A stretch of DNA of 64,000 nt from Suillus spraguei (taxonomy: Eukaryota; Basidiomycota; Agaricomycetes; Boletales; Suillaceae), in NCBI GenBank assembly GCA_016800925.1, contig JABCPU010000037.1:62001-126000 (forward strand), in the 5' to 3' direction. This document shows positions 23,071-35,028 of this stretch, one piece after another. Numbering within the stretch: the stretch's first letter is position 1; the number at the start of each line of letters is the position of its first letter. The translations under genes and the position numbers were made by a program. The notes under the pieces are model-generated. The model had not been told where the DNA came from and searched no databases. It was given only the letters and a program-made list of their open reading frames with translations.

Positions 23071-23540
23071 GTAGATCGTGGCGGTGGCTAGGACAGCGGG
23101 GATAACAACCATTACAATCTTCAAATGCCCAACTAGGCCTAGCCTCTGAAGATTTGGGTACGTGGCACGGACCGGAGGGAGCAAGACCGGGTTTAAAATG
23201 GCTCGCCAAGACAGGTCATGTGGTGAAGAAGCTTCAGCGCTCAGCTTTTAATTTCTCGCTTGACATGTTGTTTTGCACGGTAGCGTTGTTGTACCCACTT
23301 CAAGCTTTAAGGCTCGCAGTGGTATCCTTCACTGGCCTGCTCTATAAATGGCAGGTTTGTTTTGTGGGCAAGTGATAGATAGACAGGCTTGAAATGGAAA
23401 GAACACATCACCGTTCCTAAATCGGAATATGTCATGGCAATCGCCGATTCCAATGCTCCTAGTCCATAAACATCAATGGCAACATGTACTCTAAGTATTA
23501 ATCAATGGGTTGGCTACAGTTTAATATCCTCACTCAAATA

Positions 23541-25719
23541 TTATTGCTCCGACGTCACGCTTGCATCGTCTCCCTCTTCTCTCTCGACTGCGGTCCATAG
23601 CTGCTCCTCAACTTTCTTACCAGTTTCCACATCAACCTGATCCAACATATCGTCCTTTATCAACTCATCTTCTAGAGCCTCCTCGTCTGTCTCATTCGAG
23701 AGTAGCGACTCCTCCATCGCATCGCATGAATCCTCATTGATCAGGGCTTTCGATAGAAGCTGTCCTTCATAACCCTGGAAGAAAGCATCCACAACATTGA
23801 TATTAAACGAGGCGGGAGTGAGAAATGCAGGCGTGTATATCGTACGATGAGGCGAGAGTGCAATGTCATAACTTTCGGCGTCGGGAGAATGTCTGGTAGC
23901 CCTCGCTCGCTCGTCCTCCAAATCTACAAGGGTGCTAGATTTTGGTTTATGCTTCCGTTTGTCCGGGGATAACTCGTACTGATCAAGGAGCTTAGAAAAG
24001 TGTTCTTGCCGATTAAGGGTCCTCACACCGATTGTCTTTAATGCATGCTCGACAGCCCGTGGGTTTATCTGGCAGACACGAGGACACGGATGAGTTGGCT
24101 AGAATGTAGGAATAGAACGTCATTTACCTGGTGCAGTGCGCCTTTCCAAACCGTTTTCTGGCCCTTGAGTTCATTGGCTTGTTCCTTCCACACGGTTGCG
24201 CGATGTATTATATTTGTTGTGAACGCAACTACCGATGCTTGAAGGTAGCGTATCAATTCGGCGGAAATGAAGGTGGTGTCAACACCATCTTCTGGACTTT
24301 GCTCAAGCGATTTGTACATCCTGTACCACAATGAATGAGAAATCAATAATGAGATTCGCGCGATCAAGACGCACCCTGTGAGCTTTCCCAAGCGCCCGAG
24401 ATGAAAGAGATCCATACCGTGTTCACCAAGGTAGGATGCATTAATCCCAGCATTTTCGAAGTCGGACCTGATTTTCTGGTAGCGCGTTTTGCCACCTACG
24501 TTAGTATGCTTCTTGGTGGTCGCCTTGCCCGCGTCCCCGACGCCATCGTCATCAGCCTCGGAATCAGGATCAGTAAGATCTGGAGTCATTGTCCCAATTT
24601 CTTTCCCAGTCGGCAACACGTCCTCTTTCTCGGTCTCTTCCACCACTTTTTCTTTTCCCTTCCTCCCAGGCTTCATTCTTGCGAGGGTCACTGGTACTAC
24701 ATCTTCGCCTCGGAGCTGCGCACGCTTTCGTCGCATGTAAAGTCGCTTTGTATGGCGTCGGCGAGACGTAGGAGAGAGCACTCCCGTGTCTAGTTCCTGC
24801 GGAATCACATCAGCGCTCGCTTCGCGGCTTAGGCTCTTCCCCTTCTGTGCCTCCCTATCCTCGCGCAGCATTGCGTCCAAGACTTGCAAATGCATGTCAT
24901 CGAGCTGCTTGAGTAGATCGTCTCGTTTCCAAGTAGTGATCTTACGCGCGTGCCATGTTTCGAAGCGAGCCTTTCCCTTGACGACCTCGCCGTTCATCGA
25001 CTTGTCCTCGAAATCATCCCTATCTGGATCCTCACATGCCATGAGCTCGTCTGTGCCACCTTCGACCATGACACGCCTCCGTTTGCCTCTCGGAATCATG
25101 TCCGCCTTTGCATCCCTTACCCTCTTTCTCCTCAGCGCCTCCAGTTCCTGAAGTTCACCGTGAACCTCTTCGGTGGTCAGAGCAGCAGCCATGGCTTCTT
25201 CCGCAACTACCCACTTTTCCGATACTTCAATCGCGGCAGGGGCAGTCTCAGTGGCACAAGAACGCGCGCAGGAATCAAGATGAATGAGGAACTCTACAAC
25301 TTCAACCTCGCCTTTGGTCTTTACAGCTTCTGCGATCAGATCCGGCCGCCAGCGAGAGTAGATCGACAATGCGTGAAAGAACGCGTCTACCTCTACTTGA
25401 GACCAAGAAGAGAGTGAGGAACTCCAGATCATTCGCTTTGATTCGTGCGGTGGTAGTTCAGGGCCCTCTTCGACTTGTTCAGGAGAAGAGGGAACGCTAT
25501 CTTGGTTAGTATGTGGAGGGGGAGTGGAATTGGTCGAGGGAATAGGATCGGAGGTGTCATAAATGGGATTAACCCAGCAAGATGGGCTCTGGTATCTTGT
25601 AAGTGTGCACGAAATGATGGAAGGTAGCCTATATAGATGTCAGGTGCGAACCCATGCACGGCTAGTCTATTGAGATCCTGATGTTGGACCTCGTCATCCT
25701 CTGCATCTGATCCAGGCAT
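23541..25719 (-). CDS. SANT/Myb-like protein, probable Rrn5-type Pol I factor
   Basis: A nuclear-type protein of about 670 residues. Exon 1 starts MPGSDAEDDEVQ at 25719 and a 56-nt intron near 25650-25595 joins it to the main frame. Two more introns lie at about 24374-24325 and 24127-24068. A SANT-like domain is visible at W..VEVDAFFHALSIYSRW, followed by RPDLIAEAVKTKGEVEVVEF. Next come long charged and coiled segments with an RGKRRR nuclear-localisation cluster, the conserved HGMDLFHLGRLGKLTG helix, and a C-terminal NPRAVEHALKTIGVRTLNR block before an acidic tail. This layout is that of fungal Rrn5, a subunit of the upstream activating factor for rDNA transcription. The assignment is from motif pattern, not alignment. 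Confidence 0.65.
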
Positions 25720-26003
25720 TGAAAAAATGGACCACAGAGCAGACGGATTTGATTATGTATGTGGCGTCAATAAACCGTAGAAACTGCTTGGAAGTCACGA
25801 TTGCACACGAGCATCCTATTAGCGAATAGAGATTGAGACGATGGTAGAGTGGGCAGAATCCCGGCGAGTGAAATCACGGCCGCGCTGGGGTTGTCCGAGG
25901 GCTGAGTTTAGAATTCGTGCCGACACGCCGTTGATCCTGTCACTTTCAAGTTTCATACAGCTAAATCGAATCCAAGTCAACATACCCATCGACTTTCGCT
26001 AAG

Positions 26004-26980
26004 ATGTCCACAGCACATAGACCGACATGGGATCCTGCCCAAGCTCGCGATGTTAAAGGTGGCTCTCGCCAGTTCTCTGTCCGAGACATGGCTGCACACA
26101 CGAAGCTCAAATTCAGGTACTCGTACCCATGTTTACCGTCCTCGAGTTGTGAAACTTATGATATGGTAGGCAAGCTGGACAAACGTCCGTTGGGGATGTC
26201 GCACGGAGAGATTTACGCATGGAGCTACTAGCAGCGGAGGAAGAAGCACGGAACAAGAAGCGAAAAGCAGAGGGGAAGCCACCGCTACCACTCACAAATG
26301 GAAACGCGACGGATGCAGCGGGGGATGAGGCTAACAAGAGGAGGAAGCTATTGGAGGAAGCTCTGGAGCTGGACAAGGATGATGATGATCACGACGAAAA
26401 AGAGGAAGGTGCAGAGTCTAAAGGGCAGGAGAATGGGGAAGAGCAGGACGAGGAAAGGTGAGCGCCCCTCCGTGGACTTCATTGAGTGCTACTCCTTGAC
26501 AACAAAATTTACAGCGAAGAAGAATCGGATGAGGAAGATGAAACCGCCGAGTTGATGCGTGAGTTGGAGAAAATTAAGAAAGAGCGGGCGGAAGAGAAAG
26601 CCCGTCAAGAGCGTGAACAGAACGCGACTGCTGCAGTGGCACGGGAAGCCGAGATAGCTACCTCAAATCCTCTCCTGAATCTTGCTGCAGCATTAGGCCA
26701 ATCACCTGGGATAAATACAACTGTACCGGGGACATTCTCCGTGAAACGAAGATGGGATGATGGTGAGCCCCTGGTTCCTTTATTATCCGTCCTCTGCTAA
26801 ATGTTGTTCGTTTCAGACTTAATATTTAAGAACCAGGCAGCGAATCAGAAAGACAAATCTGGCCAATTCGTCAATGACTTGCTACGGACAGAATTCCACA
26901 AGTGCGTTCGATATATCTTACTACTGCGCCGCCTCTGACCGTCTTGAAACAGAAAATTCATGGCGAAGTTCATTAAGTAA
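26004..26980 (+). CDS. CWC15: Pre-mRNA splicing factor CWC15
   Basis: A component of the Prp19-associated spliceosome (NTC-related, also called Cwf15). Five exons (26004-26116, 26170-26457, 26515-26762, 26817-26901, 26953-26980) give 253 residues. It has the invariant N terminus MSTAHRPTWDPAQARDVKGG, the TRQ-like stretch with VARRDLRMELLAAEEEA, a Lys-rich and then strongly acidic coiled middle, the NPLLNLAA segment, and the hallmark C terminus VKRRWDDDLIFKNQA leading to FVNDLLRTEFHKKFMAKFIK and stop. Every phase matches. It is likely an essential housekeeping gene. Confidence 0.96.
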
Positions 26981-27167
26981 AGAGATTTGGCCATGTAAAT
27001 TACGAGTGCTTTATTATGATACCCAGCTGGCCTTCCATCCTTTGACTCGCACGACTCACTGTGACTCTAACTCAAGGCACTTCTAAGTGGGTCAGACTGC
27101 CGCGCACGCATAATCGTCACACCAAAAGGTACTACTGGTTGTGGAAGTTTACCTTTCTGTATTAGTA

Positions 27168-28210
27168 CAGTTGAAATGGTCATAATGCATATGGTAACAA
27201 TGCATAAATCTCATAATGCATCGACTTTTGTGGATCCCGACGTTGTTCCCAAGTAATTGGACGCATAATGCATCATGCATAATGTTTGTATACCCAATAT
27301 GCATTATGAGCATTGATTTGATAGGGTGGGACACGTGTACAATAACATAGTGCATAAATTTATCGTCGTGCTTCAGTGGTATTGTCTCTTTTGACTATGT
27401 ATAGAAGCCAGCGAGCAATTGAAACGATACCATACTACTTGAAAATATCTCTAAACTTAAAGCGCAAACCTTGTGACAAGCCCGCTGTATACAACCAGCC
27501 TGCAAAGCGGCAGAAAACCACCAAGGACAATCCTCGAACTTCAGCTCATTCTACAGCCAGTGAATGCACTTCTCGCCAAAATCTCACACTCTCTGACTGG
27601 ATGACAGTCTATCATTTTATTGATTCTCATCCTACTGTGACACAAACTGAAATTGTCGAACACTTCAACGACCTAATCAGCTTTCTTCTATCGAAACTCA
27701 GCTTATGCAATCAGTAAAAGATCTCCAAGCACGCAACTGTGTTTTTGGTACCTTGCTGACTATCGACAAACTTTTGGACCCTGCTGAGGAGAAAGATAAG
27801 GGGGAGTTCTCTATGTTTGATGGTGGTGACTCATCTATTGCAGATGAGGTCCGTCGTGAAATGCTTGTTGCAAATGGTGAAGTTATCGAAGTTGATTCTG
27901 ACGACGACGACGACGAAATGGGTCCATCAGTCACACGCAACGATGTCCTTGATTTGTGCCAGCAGCTCGAAGCTGCATGTATGCAATATGGGATCCTCAA
28001 ATTTCACTTGATTTATCTACACAACTTCGAAATTTTCGCGCTAACCTACGACGTGAAGAACTGCATGACGCTAACTGCTAAGCTTTTCGTATGCGTCACA
28101 CGTGGAGGTCACACGTGTCACAATTATGTGACAAATATTGTCTTGCATATTCCTCATAATGCATAACATTTTCGCGGTCCCATCGGTATGCATTATGACC
28201 ATTTCAACTG
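27168..28210 (+). mobile_element. 1,043-bp pogo-type element with TIRs, TA flanks and a DDE-less transposase remnant
   Basis: Both ends carry the same inverted sequence starting cagttgaaatggtcataatg, and TA lies directly outside each end (27166-27167 and 28211-28212). CAGT-type ends with TA duplications are characteristic of pogo/Tigger/Fot elements. Inside both ends are several cataatgcat repeats (27180-27340 and 28140-28195). The internal reading frame keeps only the N- and C-terminal parts of a pogo-like transposase, so the copy is an internally deleted non-autonomous derivative. Confidence 0.82.
27376..28070 (+). pseudogene. Internally deleted pogo-type transposase
   Basis: The first frame (27376-27717) has an Arg/Lys-rich start and a helix-turn-helix-like segment (TLSDWMTVYHFIDSHPTV followed by QTEIVEHF), the CENP-B/pogo DNA-binding region. 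The second frame (from about 27700) carries the C-terminal region: MQSVKDLQARNCVFG, LLTIDKLLDP, an acidic patch, and DVLDLCQQLEAACMQYGI. The whole DDE catalytic core expected between EHF and QLMQSV is missing, and the junction changes frame at about 27700. No transposition activity can be expected from it. Confidence 0.72.
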
Positions 28211-28562
28211 TATATATAACTGAGTATGGGAACTTGGGTGTGCTTACAGCACTGGAGACTGACCGTCACTGACGCCCAGTGAGATCTGACGTGTAAGATT
28301 ATACGATTGTTGCTGTTGCGTGTGACATATCAAAAATTAGCTCTTGAGGTGCTGCTTCTATACACTGCTCAATTCTATCGCAGGATATCGCCATCATGTC
28401 CTACTACGCAAGTTTTTGCACAATGCGTTAATCCACGGACAGTCGGGGCCTGGCGTGACCCCGCCGGTACGATGAGGAAGTCAGATCTTTTCTTACGATA
28501 GCAACGACGCCCTTTATACACGTGTGCACATATGTACAACAATATCAAAGGACCGAAATCTA

Positions 28563-31500
28563 TTATGATTCTTGACCAGTCGCCATACCCCAAGTCTTTT
28601 TCATCAGCTTAGCAGCAGGGCTCGTCGAGCCTTCAATCTTGGCAAACCCGACCGTACCCAACGTCTCTTGGTAGTTTCGCAAGTAGGGAGAGTACTGCGC
28701 CAAATAATTGTTAGTCTACGAACACCAGTCTCTCAGAAATACTTGCCGTTCTGCAAAAGTGTCGGTACCAACCCCAAGTTTCCCACGTGTTCCATTCATC
28801 TGCGGTCCATGTGAGTCGTGTTTCCCAAGCTTGCTCTGTGATCACTGTCTCAGCATGAGGATTTTGGCGCCCTGCAGATGGGGATGGCGCCAAGCACGAC
28901 ACAAAGCCTTCAATTGTTCGAGCCAAAGCTCCTTTTTGTTCGCGGGTGAGGCTGGCGAATGCCTTGAGTGCCACCGTCAACTGAGGATTCTCTGAGGCGG
29001 AGTCATCTGATACGATCTGGTTAGCCTAAAGCAAGCATGATAACTTGCTGGAGAGTACCTTGCTTGTAAGGCTTCACATCGGCATCCATCTCAATGGATC
29101 CAACGTCTGCACCAACACTCGCCTTTACCCGTGCAACGCTATCATCATGCTCCTTTCTCAGCGCAGCGACCTTCCTCCTTGCTACCATGACTCTCCCGTT
29201 CGCCTTGTCCAACGCGCCTCTCAACAAGTCCCATTCAAATGCGCTCAGGCTCATCGGTCGCATCCCAGTGAGATGCGCATCCCCTCCGACGTTCTCAAAC
29301 GTCCAACCAACTACGTCTGTGGGATCGACGATCTGGTACTGCATGAGCTTGTCAAAAACAATGTTCACCATCTGTCGATTCAGGCGCCAAAACGACGCGA
29401 CAGCACTGAGAATATCTTGTTTGGACTCTGGATCGGTACCAGCGAGCCCTCGGAGGAGTGGCAAGTAGCGCTCAATTGCGTTGAGGAGGTGTGAAAAGGA
29501 ACGTGAGCCAATAGAGAGCAGGCAATGAATCGAGATCGACCGAATAGTATTGTCCACGTGTAGGTGAGTACCTGAGGACTCAAAAGTGGTCTTCAGCGAC
29601 TCGATGTGCGACAATACTTCGTTGGCTTTAGAACGTCCACGCAGGAGAGAAAGAATTGATTGGGCAGTATCGTAGTGCGGATGAGCTATAGACGAACGTC
29701 AATGAAAAGGAGGCACAGAGTGAAGGAGCATACTTGGGTCCTCATATTCAAAGGCCGGTCCTGGAGTCTGATCAGAAATGACAGTGGTGTCATTTTGCAT
29801 AGGCTCCGGCAAAGTTTTCAATACTCGGTCATGGTACGACAACCTTATCTCGAACTCTAGTGCTCGGCGTATGAAAGTGCGCTTAGGGTGCTGCTCTGAC
29901 AGCTCCAAGTCGGGTAACCTGCAAGGACGTTTCAGCATTCGACTCATGCAGGATAATTAGCAAAGTCTTGACCATTCTTTCCAAACCCATTGGAAACCAA
30001 AATTGCTCATGTGTACCGCGAACCACTCTGCAAAGCGTCGAGCGTTCTCCACATCAAACCCGTCCCCAAGAGCAGTGTATAACCTGCGTATTGACTTCCC
30101 AACGGCAGGGCCGACAGTTGACGGCGAAAGCTTGCATAGCTCGGTAATGAGGGCAATGTGGTAGACTGTTTTATGCGTCGATTCCGGGAGGAGGTAAAGA
30201 GAACCTAAGACACTCTAATAAAGTAGGTCAGACAATACAGAAATGAGGGCGAACTGGGCTTTACCTCTATGACAGTGCTCTCCAACTGCCAATTCTTCCC
30301 AGATTCAAATTCAGGCTCAGGAGCCCCAGGTTTCGGTTTGAAGGTACCAGGGACACACCATTTTGGATACTCGAGGAGGAGACGGGCGCATTCTTTGCGA
30401 TTGACTTCATATATGTCAATCGTATCAAGGATTTGGGATCGTACTAGGAATCCAGCGGGCGTAGCAGGGTCGGGGGTTGTCTAAAGTTATGATTGTTAAT
30501 AAACTAGTAGTCCTGGGGAAAGGAACGCGCACCTCGTTGTCGAACAGGTGGAAAAAATACTGAGGCCAGTCTTCTTTCTTGACCTGGGCGTCTTCTCCAG
30601 CATCTGTAGCCAGCCCATCAAGTTCAATGACTTCAGGCGGTACCAGTATTGCGGGCAGCTCGAAAGGAGCAGACACTGTGGGATCTAAATCCGGGAAATC
30701 GAGGTAGGGCTGTGGAAAGCTCTCAGACGCTTCTACAAATTCAGAAGAATCTAGAGACTTCAGCACATAGAGTCCCGTATCAATAACCTTCACACCAGAT
30801 TAGGTTACATTGTAATGGGCGATGAAAAAGCGAACCTCATCAGCGTTCTCCATAGACCTGGATTCTGTAAACAAACTCATTGCGGGCTGGACAAGTAGCT
30901 TGGGTGAGTAGATAGAATCGTTATAATTTTGGACGGTCTTGATTATCTCAGTGGTGTTGGAAGATGAGCTCTTCGCCATTACTGCACCGCTCTGCGAAAA
31001 GAGTTACTAGAATGCTCGACATGTTCCAAAGAAGATGGCGCACGATTATCAGACCCTCAATAGCACAGAGAGCTGCATTTCTGCCGCGTCCGTAGGAAAC
31101 ACCAAACTCGTCGAGCACAGCAGCAAACGACTGGAGGAGTGCAGACATGGATTCGATGGAGATGACTTGAGCCACCGTCAAGTGCGCAAAGAAGTGAATC
31201 TATGCATCAATCATAAGGGGATAACGAACTATGAGAATCGGGAACAACACTCACACATTGTCGAACATCTCTCCATGCAAGTTTGTCTAGATACCCCTGA
31301 AAGCCCCTCCAAAAATCTTCTAGAACCTGCTTGCCAAGAGATGAACTTGTGGAAGATTCGGCATTTTCGGCTTCAGTTGGATCGTGCAAAAGGCGGAGAA
31401 GGGCTGCATAATAGGGAATTTTGTACGGTTGTTCTGTCACACTGAATTATTGTTAGTAAAATTCGAGAAGGAAGAGATAATGCATTCACGCTATCCGAAT

Positions 31501-31842
31501 GCCCTCGGATATGGCTGGTACCGAAAGTGGTACCTGTTCACGGATTTGTTTCGCTAGTCGCGGTAGTTCTTGAATGGCATCCTGAAACAGTCATTCATGA
31601 GTGTCAATGACAACATTTGGTACGAGACTGGGCTTACCACTTCTCCCAGTTTTATAATTGTATTCTTGAGAATCTGCTCAGGGGATTCAAAGGATTCCCT
31701 TCGCCTGTCGTGTGTATCATAGTCGTCTGGTCTACATATTGGTTCAAGTGTTTGCTGATGCGCGACATGCCTCACCTTTGTAGCGTCGACGATTTCCGCC
31801 CCCACGATGAGGTCTGTCATAGTGTGGTCTATCGAAGCTCAT
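28563..31842 (-). CDS. CBC1: Nuclear cap-binding complex large subunit (CBC1/NCBP1/CBP80)
   Basis: The large subunit of the nuclear cap-binding complex, which with CBP20 binds the m7G cap and supports splicing, export and decay. There are about a dozen exons from ATG 31842 to the stop ending 28563. The start MSFDRPHYDRPHRGGGNRRR is an RG-rich N terminus typical of the family. A short exon joint at about 31793-31738 leads to the ESPEQILKNTIIKLGEV helix of the first MIF4G repeat. Further blocks are ITEQPYKIPYYAALLRLL, FAHLTVAQVISIESMSALLQ, and SKQDILSAVASFWRLNRQMV with FDKLMQYQIVDPTDVVGW (third MIF4G-like domain), ending with a short tail after LMKKTWGMATGQES. The interior exons are approximate. 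It is divergent to the PPR gene. Confidence 0.9.
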
Positions 31843-32199
31843 GTTTCAGCCAAAAATTAGCAACTGTGTTCTGCGATTCTTTGGACGTCGCCGTCTGGTA
31901 AGTTAGACGCTGACCTTCGAATTTCGTTTCTTTCAAATTTCCCAAGTAGCGCAATTGTCACGTGAACCGGAAGTTGCCTTTCTTGGTTATAACCTTGTGC
32001 GTCGAACATCAAAGTGACACTGACAACTGACAACGTCGTTCGCAAGATCTCAAGACTAGGCCAACTTTTTGTGAAGAGGTTCAAGAGAAGTCTGAAATTA
32101 TTAGTCAATCGAGACCAGCCTTCAGGCAAGCTGGTGAGTATTCAAGCATCATATGCATAGGATGTCTGACCTAAATATGCTGGCAGGCATGAGAGACAC
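31843..32199. promoter_or_regulatory. Divergent promoter region (CBC1 / PPR gene)
   Basis: 357 bases between the two start codons. The minus-strand open frame reaching 32129 is not part of CBC1: it has no fitting splice to the RG-rich start and no family match. It may be leader or chance. A caagctggtgag donor-like site near 32128 on the plus strand may mark a 5' UTR intron of the PPR gene ending at the tggcag before 32188. Confidence 0.4.
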
Positions 32200-34980
32200 A
32201 TGCAATGGATTTGGTCACAAGCCGCCTATAGCATTCGATCTCATACTAGCCATGCTACCCTCCCTGTGAGAGGATCGACCTCTTGCATTCGTCTCCCGTT
32301 GACGGTTGTCCAACCTTATCGACTGCATTCACCCCAGCATAGAACATTTTCACATTCTTGCAAATATTTTTCACCGTCGCAAGCACATCTACTTTTACGC
32401 TCCTGTCATGATGATACCCAAGAGGCTGATGACCCTGCGTCCCCACCCTCGCCTGCAACAGCTTCCGAAATATCCCTTGCAGCAGCCCGTGCCGTCCGAA
32501 TATCCTGCGCGAACGGTGCTATTGCCGACGCGTTGTTCATAGTCAACTCTCTGCGCCGTTCCAACCTTCCTCCGCAGCCTTCTAATGAGGGCGGGGGGTT
32601 ACTCATGCCAAAACTTGACTACGAACCTATCGACTTCGGTCAACCCATCTCACCAGCTCTGTCTGCCCATTGTTTATTGCACCATTTCGTACGCCAACAC
32701 ATGTCGTCGAGAGCACGTCAACTTGCAGAGCAGCTCATGCAAGACAGAACTCACATCCGTGCTTCCACGCTACACGCGGTCATCCAGTGTCAAACGGAAC
32801 CAGCCAACGATGGCAAATTCTTACAAGCTCAAAGACCTTCGCAGCGAGACCCATTGCGTATCAAACCGAACCAGGTCGAAGACCCAGGAACGCGTTTTGC
32901 TCTCAAGCTTATTCTCCATGCACGACAGCATCGACAACGCTGTTATGAGAACACCTACCAGTTCATCATCAGTATTTGTCTCGTTCAAGGCGAGATTATC
33001 GTCGCGTCGCTGTTATTCGTACTGCTGGTCAAAGACTGGGAGATGAAGCGAGCAGCCACCCAACTACGAGAACAGGAGGCAGCATGGACTCAAGTGCTTC
33101 CAACTCGGCATGGTTTCGGATTACCCCACAGTAGCCCTCCTTCAAAACGTGTGTTGAAAATGATACTCTCCAAGGCGCAGAAAGAAATCATGCTTGATCC
33201 AGCAGAGGAGTCTAATCGACCGCGACGTGAAGCAGCTCTTCAAGCGCTCTGTAATATTGCCAGCCTTCTTGATACGCGGTCACTTCCTTTCACGGATGTA
33301 TCCTCCGTAATACGCACCCTTTATTCAGTGCCCAAAGATCCAGACAAAGTATGGGTTACAGAGTTCCGCAAGGGAGCCCGCATACAACCTTACAAGTATA
33401 TCCATAATGTTATTCTGCGACTGGCGAACGACCTCTCGAGTTCATCCCAAGGCGCCTGTCCAGAACAATTTGGCACCATGCCTCCGCTTAGCGTTGAGTC
33501 ATACAACTCCCTCCTACATTATGCATTGCGTCATCGACAATCCATCCCTCTTGCCAAAAGACTGCTACATCACATGGAACACAAGCGCAACCCACCTTTA
33601 AAGCCTGACATCGCAACATACAACGTGATTATCAGGTCAGGTTCCTTGATGAGGCGAAACGACCTTACCGAGTTCGCTCTCGAACGACTGCGTGAGCTCA
33701 CGGAGAACAGTCGACATGCCATTATGGTACAGCCGCCGACATCTCTAGTCACTTCTGATCGGTCAGATGCAAACAGAGCGAAGTCCAAGTGGGCTGCCAC
33801 CTTGGAACATCAGAAGGCTGGAGTACCAGCCTTGGGGAAACCACTTGAGGCCGACGCATTCACAGTCACGAGCTACATCCAGCATCTCACAGCCACGGGG
33901 AACCCCAATGTCGTAGCCGACATTCTTTTCCATATTCTCCCTGAGCTGTCCATAATTGACCACCCATCATGGGGGCCTGTCACGGACGAGCAACTAGCTC
34001 TTATGCGGATGCAAACCCGTCAGATGCGTCTCGTGCGCGCCGTCTCCCTTGGACCATGGTTTTTTATTACTGTCCTCAATGCTCTTCGTAAGGCTGGGAA
34101 AACAGGGCTTGCAGAGCGGGTGTGGTTGCTTGCAAAGCAAGCTGAGCGTGCAAGCTTGACGGGTGCCATTGGAATTGATGAAAATCGTATGAAGCCTTGG
34201 TGCTTGCCCATCCAAGCGTATACAATAATGCTGCAATGCTATGGCGCTGAAGCGCGGCGCGGTCTTGAGCTGCGTTGCACCTCCAGGCCAAGGACAAGTG
34301 ACTGGGTCCCCAGGGTCGGAGGCAAGAAAGTGCGAGGTTGGGCGAGATATGTGCTTGCTCAAAATGCGGCGGCTCGCAAACACAGATCCCGTCGTACCCT
34401 TGCGTTACTCATGGGTGCAACGCTGTATCGAATTATGTGTCACGCTGGAATGGCTGTCTGGAATGGCTTGTCTGAGCTGCAGAATGTGAACAAAGCTACT
34501 TTCAATCCTCCTCGCCCAGATGCACGTTTCTTCAATGCTGCCCTTGAGATGTTCGGCCGGCAATCTAGGACTTTCCAGCGATCAAGTCGCACAACCCCTG
34601 CACACTGGCGACGCAAGATTACCCTTGGAAATGTCCAGTTCTCTAGGCTAGGTATGAGGCCCAGAAACTGGAATCCCTTCCTACGGAGAATTGTGAAGGA
34701 AATGCATGCTCTTGGATTCAAGGTTCCTTCAGGCTTTAGGCGCCTGTTCGTCGGGCAGTGGCCTTATGGTTTCGAGGAACATCAACATCGGCCTGAGCTT
34801 CATGTGCAACCGTTTGCATTCTCAAAGTCGCGTAGGTCTCCTTTCCGACCACACGCGCTACGGACACTAAAGACGCGTGGTCTACCTGTTCGGCGGACGG
34901 TATGGAAGGTGCTTGGTAGGAGGTACCGGTGGAAGCACAGATGGAGACGAAAGTTGCAGAATGGAGGAAAAGTACTATAA
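32200..34980 (+). CDS. PPR-type mitochondrial protein (single exon)
   Basis: A 926-residue open frame without introns, unusual among its neighbours. The N terminus (MQWIWSQAAYSIRSHTSHATL with Arg/Ser and no acids) looks like a mitochondrial targeting sequence. Pentatricopeptide-like helical pairs are visible around VESYNSLLHYALRHRQSIPL, KPDIATYNVIIRSGSLMRRN, DAFTVTSYIQHLTATGN and WFFITVLNALRKAGKTG. The C terminus is very basic (RRYRWKHRWRRKLQNGGK). Fungal proteins of this kind bind organellar RNA or the mitoribosome. Its target is unknown. It converges on the mitochondrial IF-3 gene with only 48 bases between stop codons. Confidence 0.82.
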   Translation: MQWIWSQAAYSIRSHTSHATLPVRGSTSCIRLPLTVVQPYRLHSPQHRTFSHSCKYFSPSQAHLLLRSCHDDTQEADDPASPPSPATASEISLAAARAVRISCANGAIADALFIVNSLRRSNLPPQPSNEGGGLLMPKLDYEPIDFGQPISPALSAHCLLHHFVRQHMSSRARQLAEQLMQDRTHIRASTLHAVIQCQTEPANDGKFLQAQRPSQRDPLRIKPNQVEDPGTRFALKLILHARQHRQRCYENTYQFIISICLVQGEIIVASLLFVLLVKDWEMKRAATQLREQEAAWTQVLPTRHGFGLPHSSPPSKRVLKMILSKAQKEIMLDPAEESNRPRREAALQALCNIASLLDTRSLPFTDVSSVIRTLYSVPKDPDKVWVTEFRKGARIQPYKYIHNVILRLANDLSSSSQGACPEQFGTMPPLSVESYNSLLHYALRHRQSIPLAKRLLHHMEHKRNPPLKPDIATYNVIIRSGSLMRRNDLTEFALERLRELTENSRHAIMVQPPTSLVTSDRSDANRAKSKWAATLEHQKAGVPALGKPLEADAFTVTSYIQHLTATGNPNVVADILFHILPELSIIDHPSWGPVTDEQLALMRMQTRQMRLVRAVSLGPWFFITVLNALRKAGKTGLAERVWLLAKQAERASLTGAIGIDENRMKPWCLPIQAYTIMLQCYGAEARRGLELRCTSRPRTSDWVPRVGGKKVRGWARYVLAQNAAARKHRSRRTLALLMGATLYRIMCHAGMAVWNGLSELQNVNKATFNPPRPDARFFNAALEMFGRQSRTFQRSSRTTPAHWRRKITLGNVQFSRLGMRPRNWNPFLRRIVKEMHALGFKVPSGFRRLFVGQWPYGFEEHQHRPELHVQPFAFSKSRRSPFRPHALRTLKTRGLPVRRTVWKVLGRRYRWKHRWRRKLQNGGKVL

Positions 34981-35028
34981 ATGATGTATAATATCTATCT
35001 GCCCACAATTAGGAACTACATTTCCTTG

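Noticed and set aside
31857..32129. Minus-strand frame upstream of CBC1
   Set aside because: The RG-rich CBC1 start at 31842 is well supported and this frame has no fitting splice or family match.
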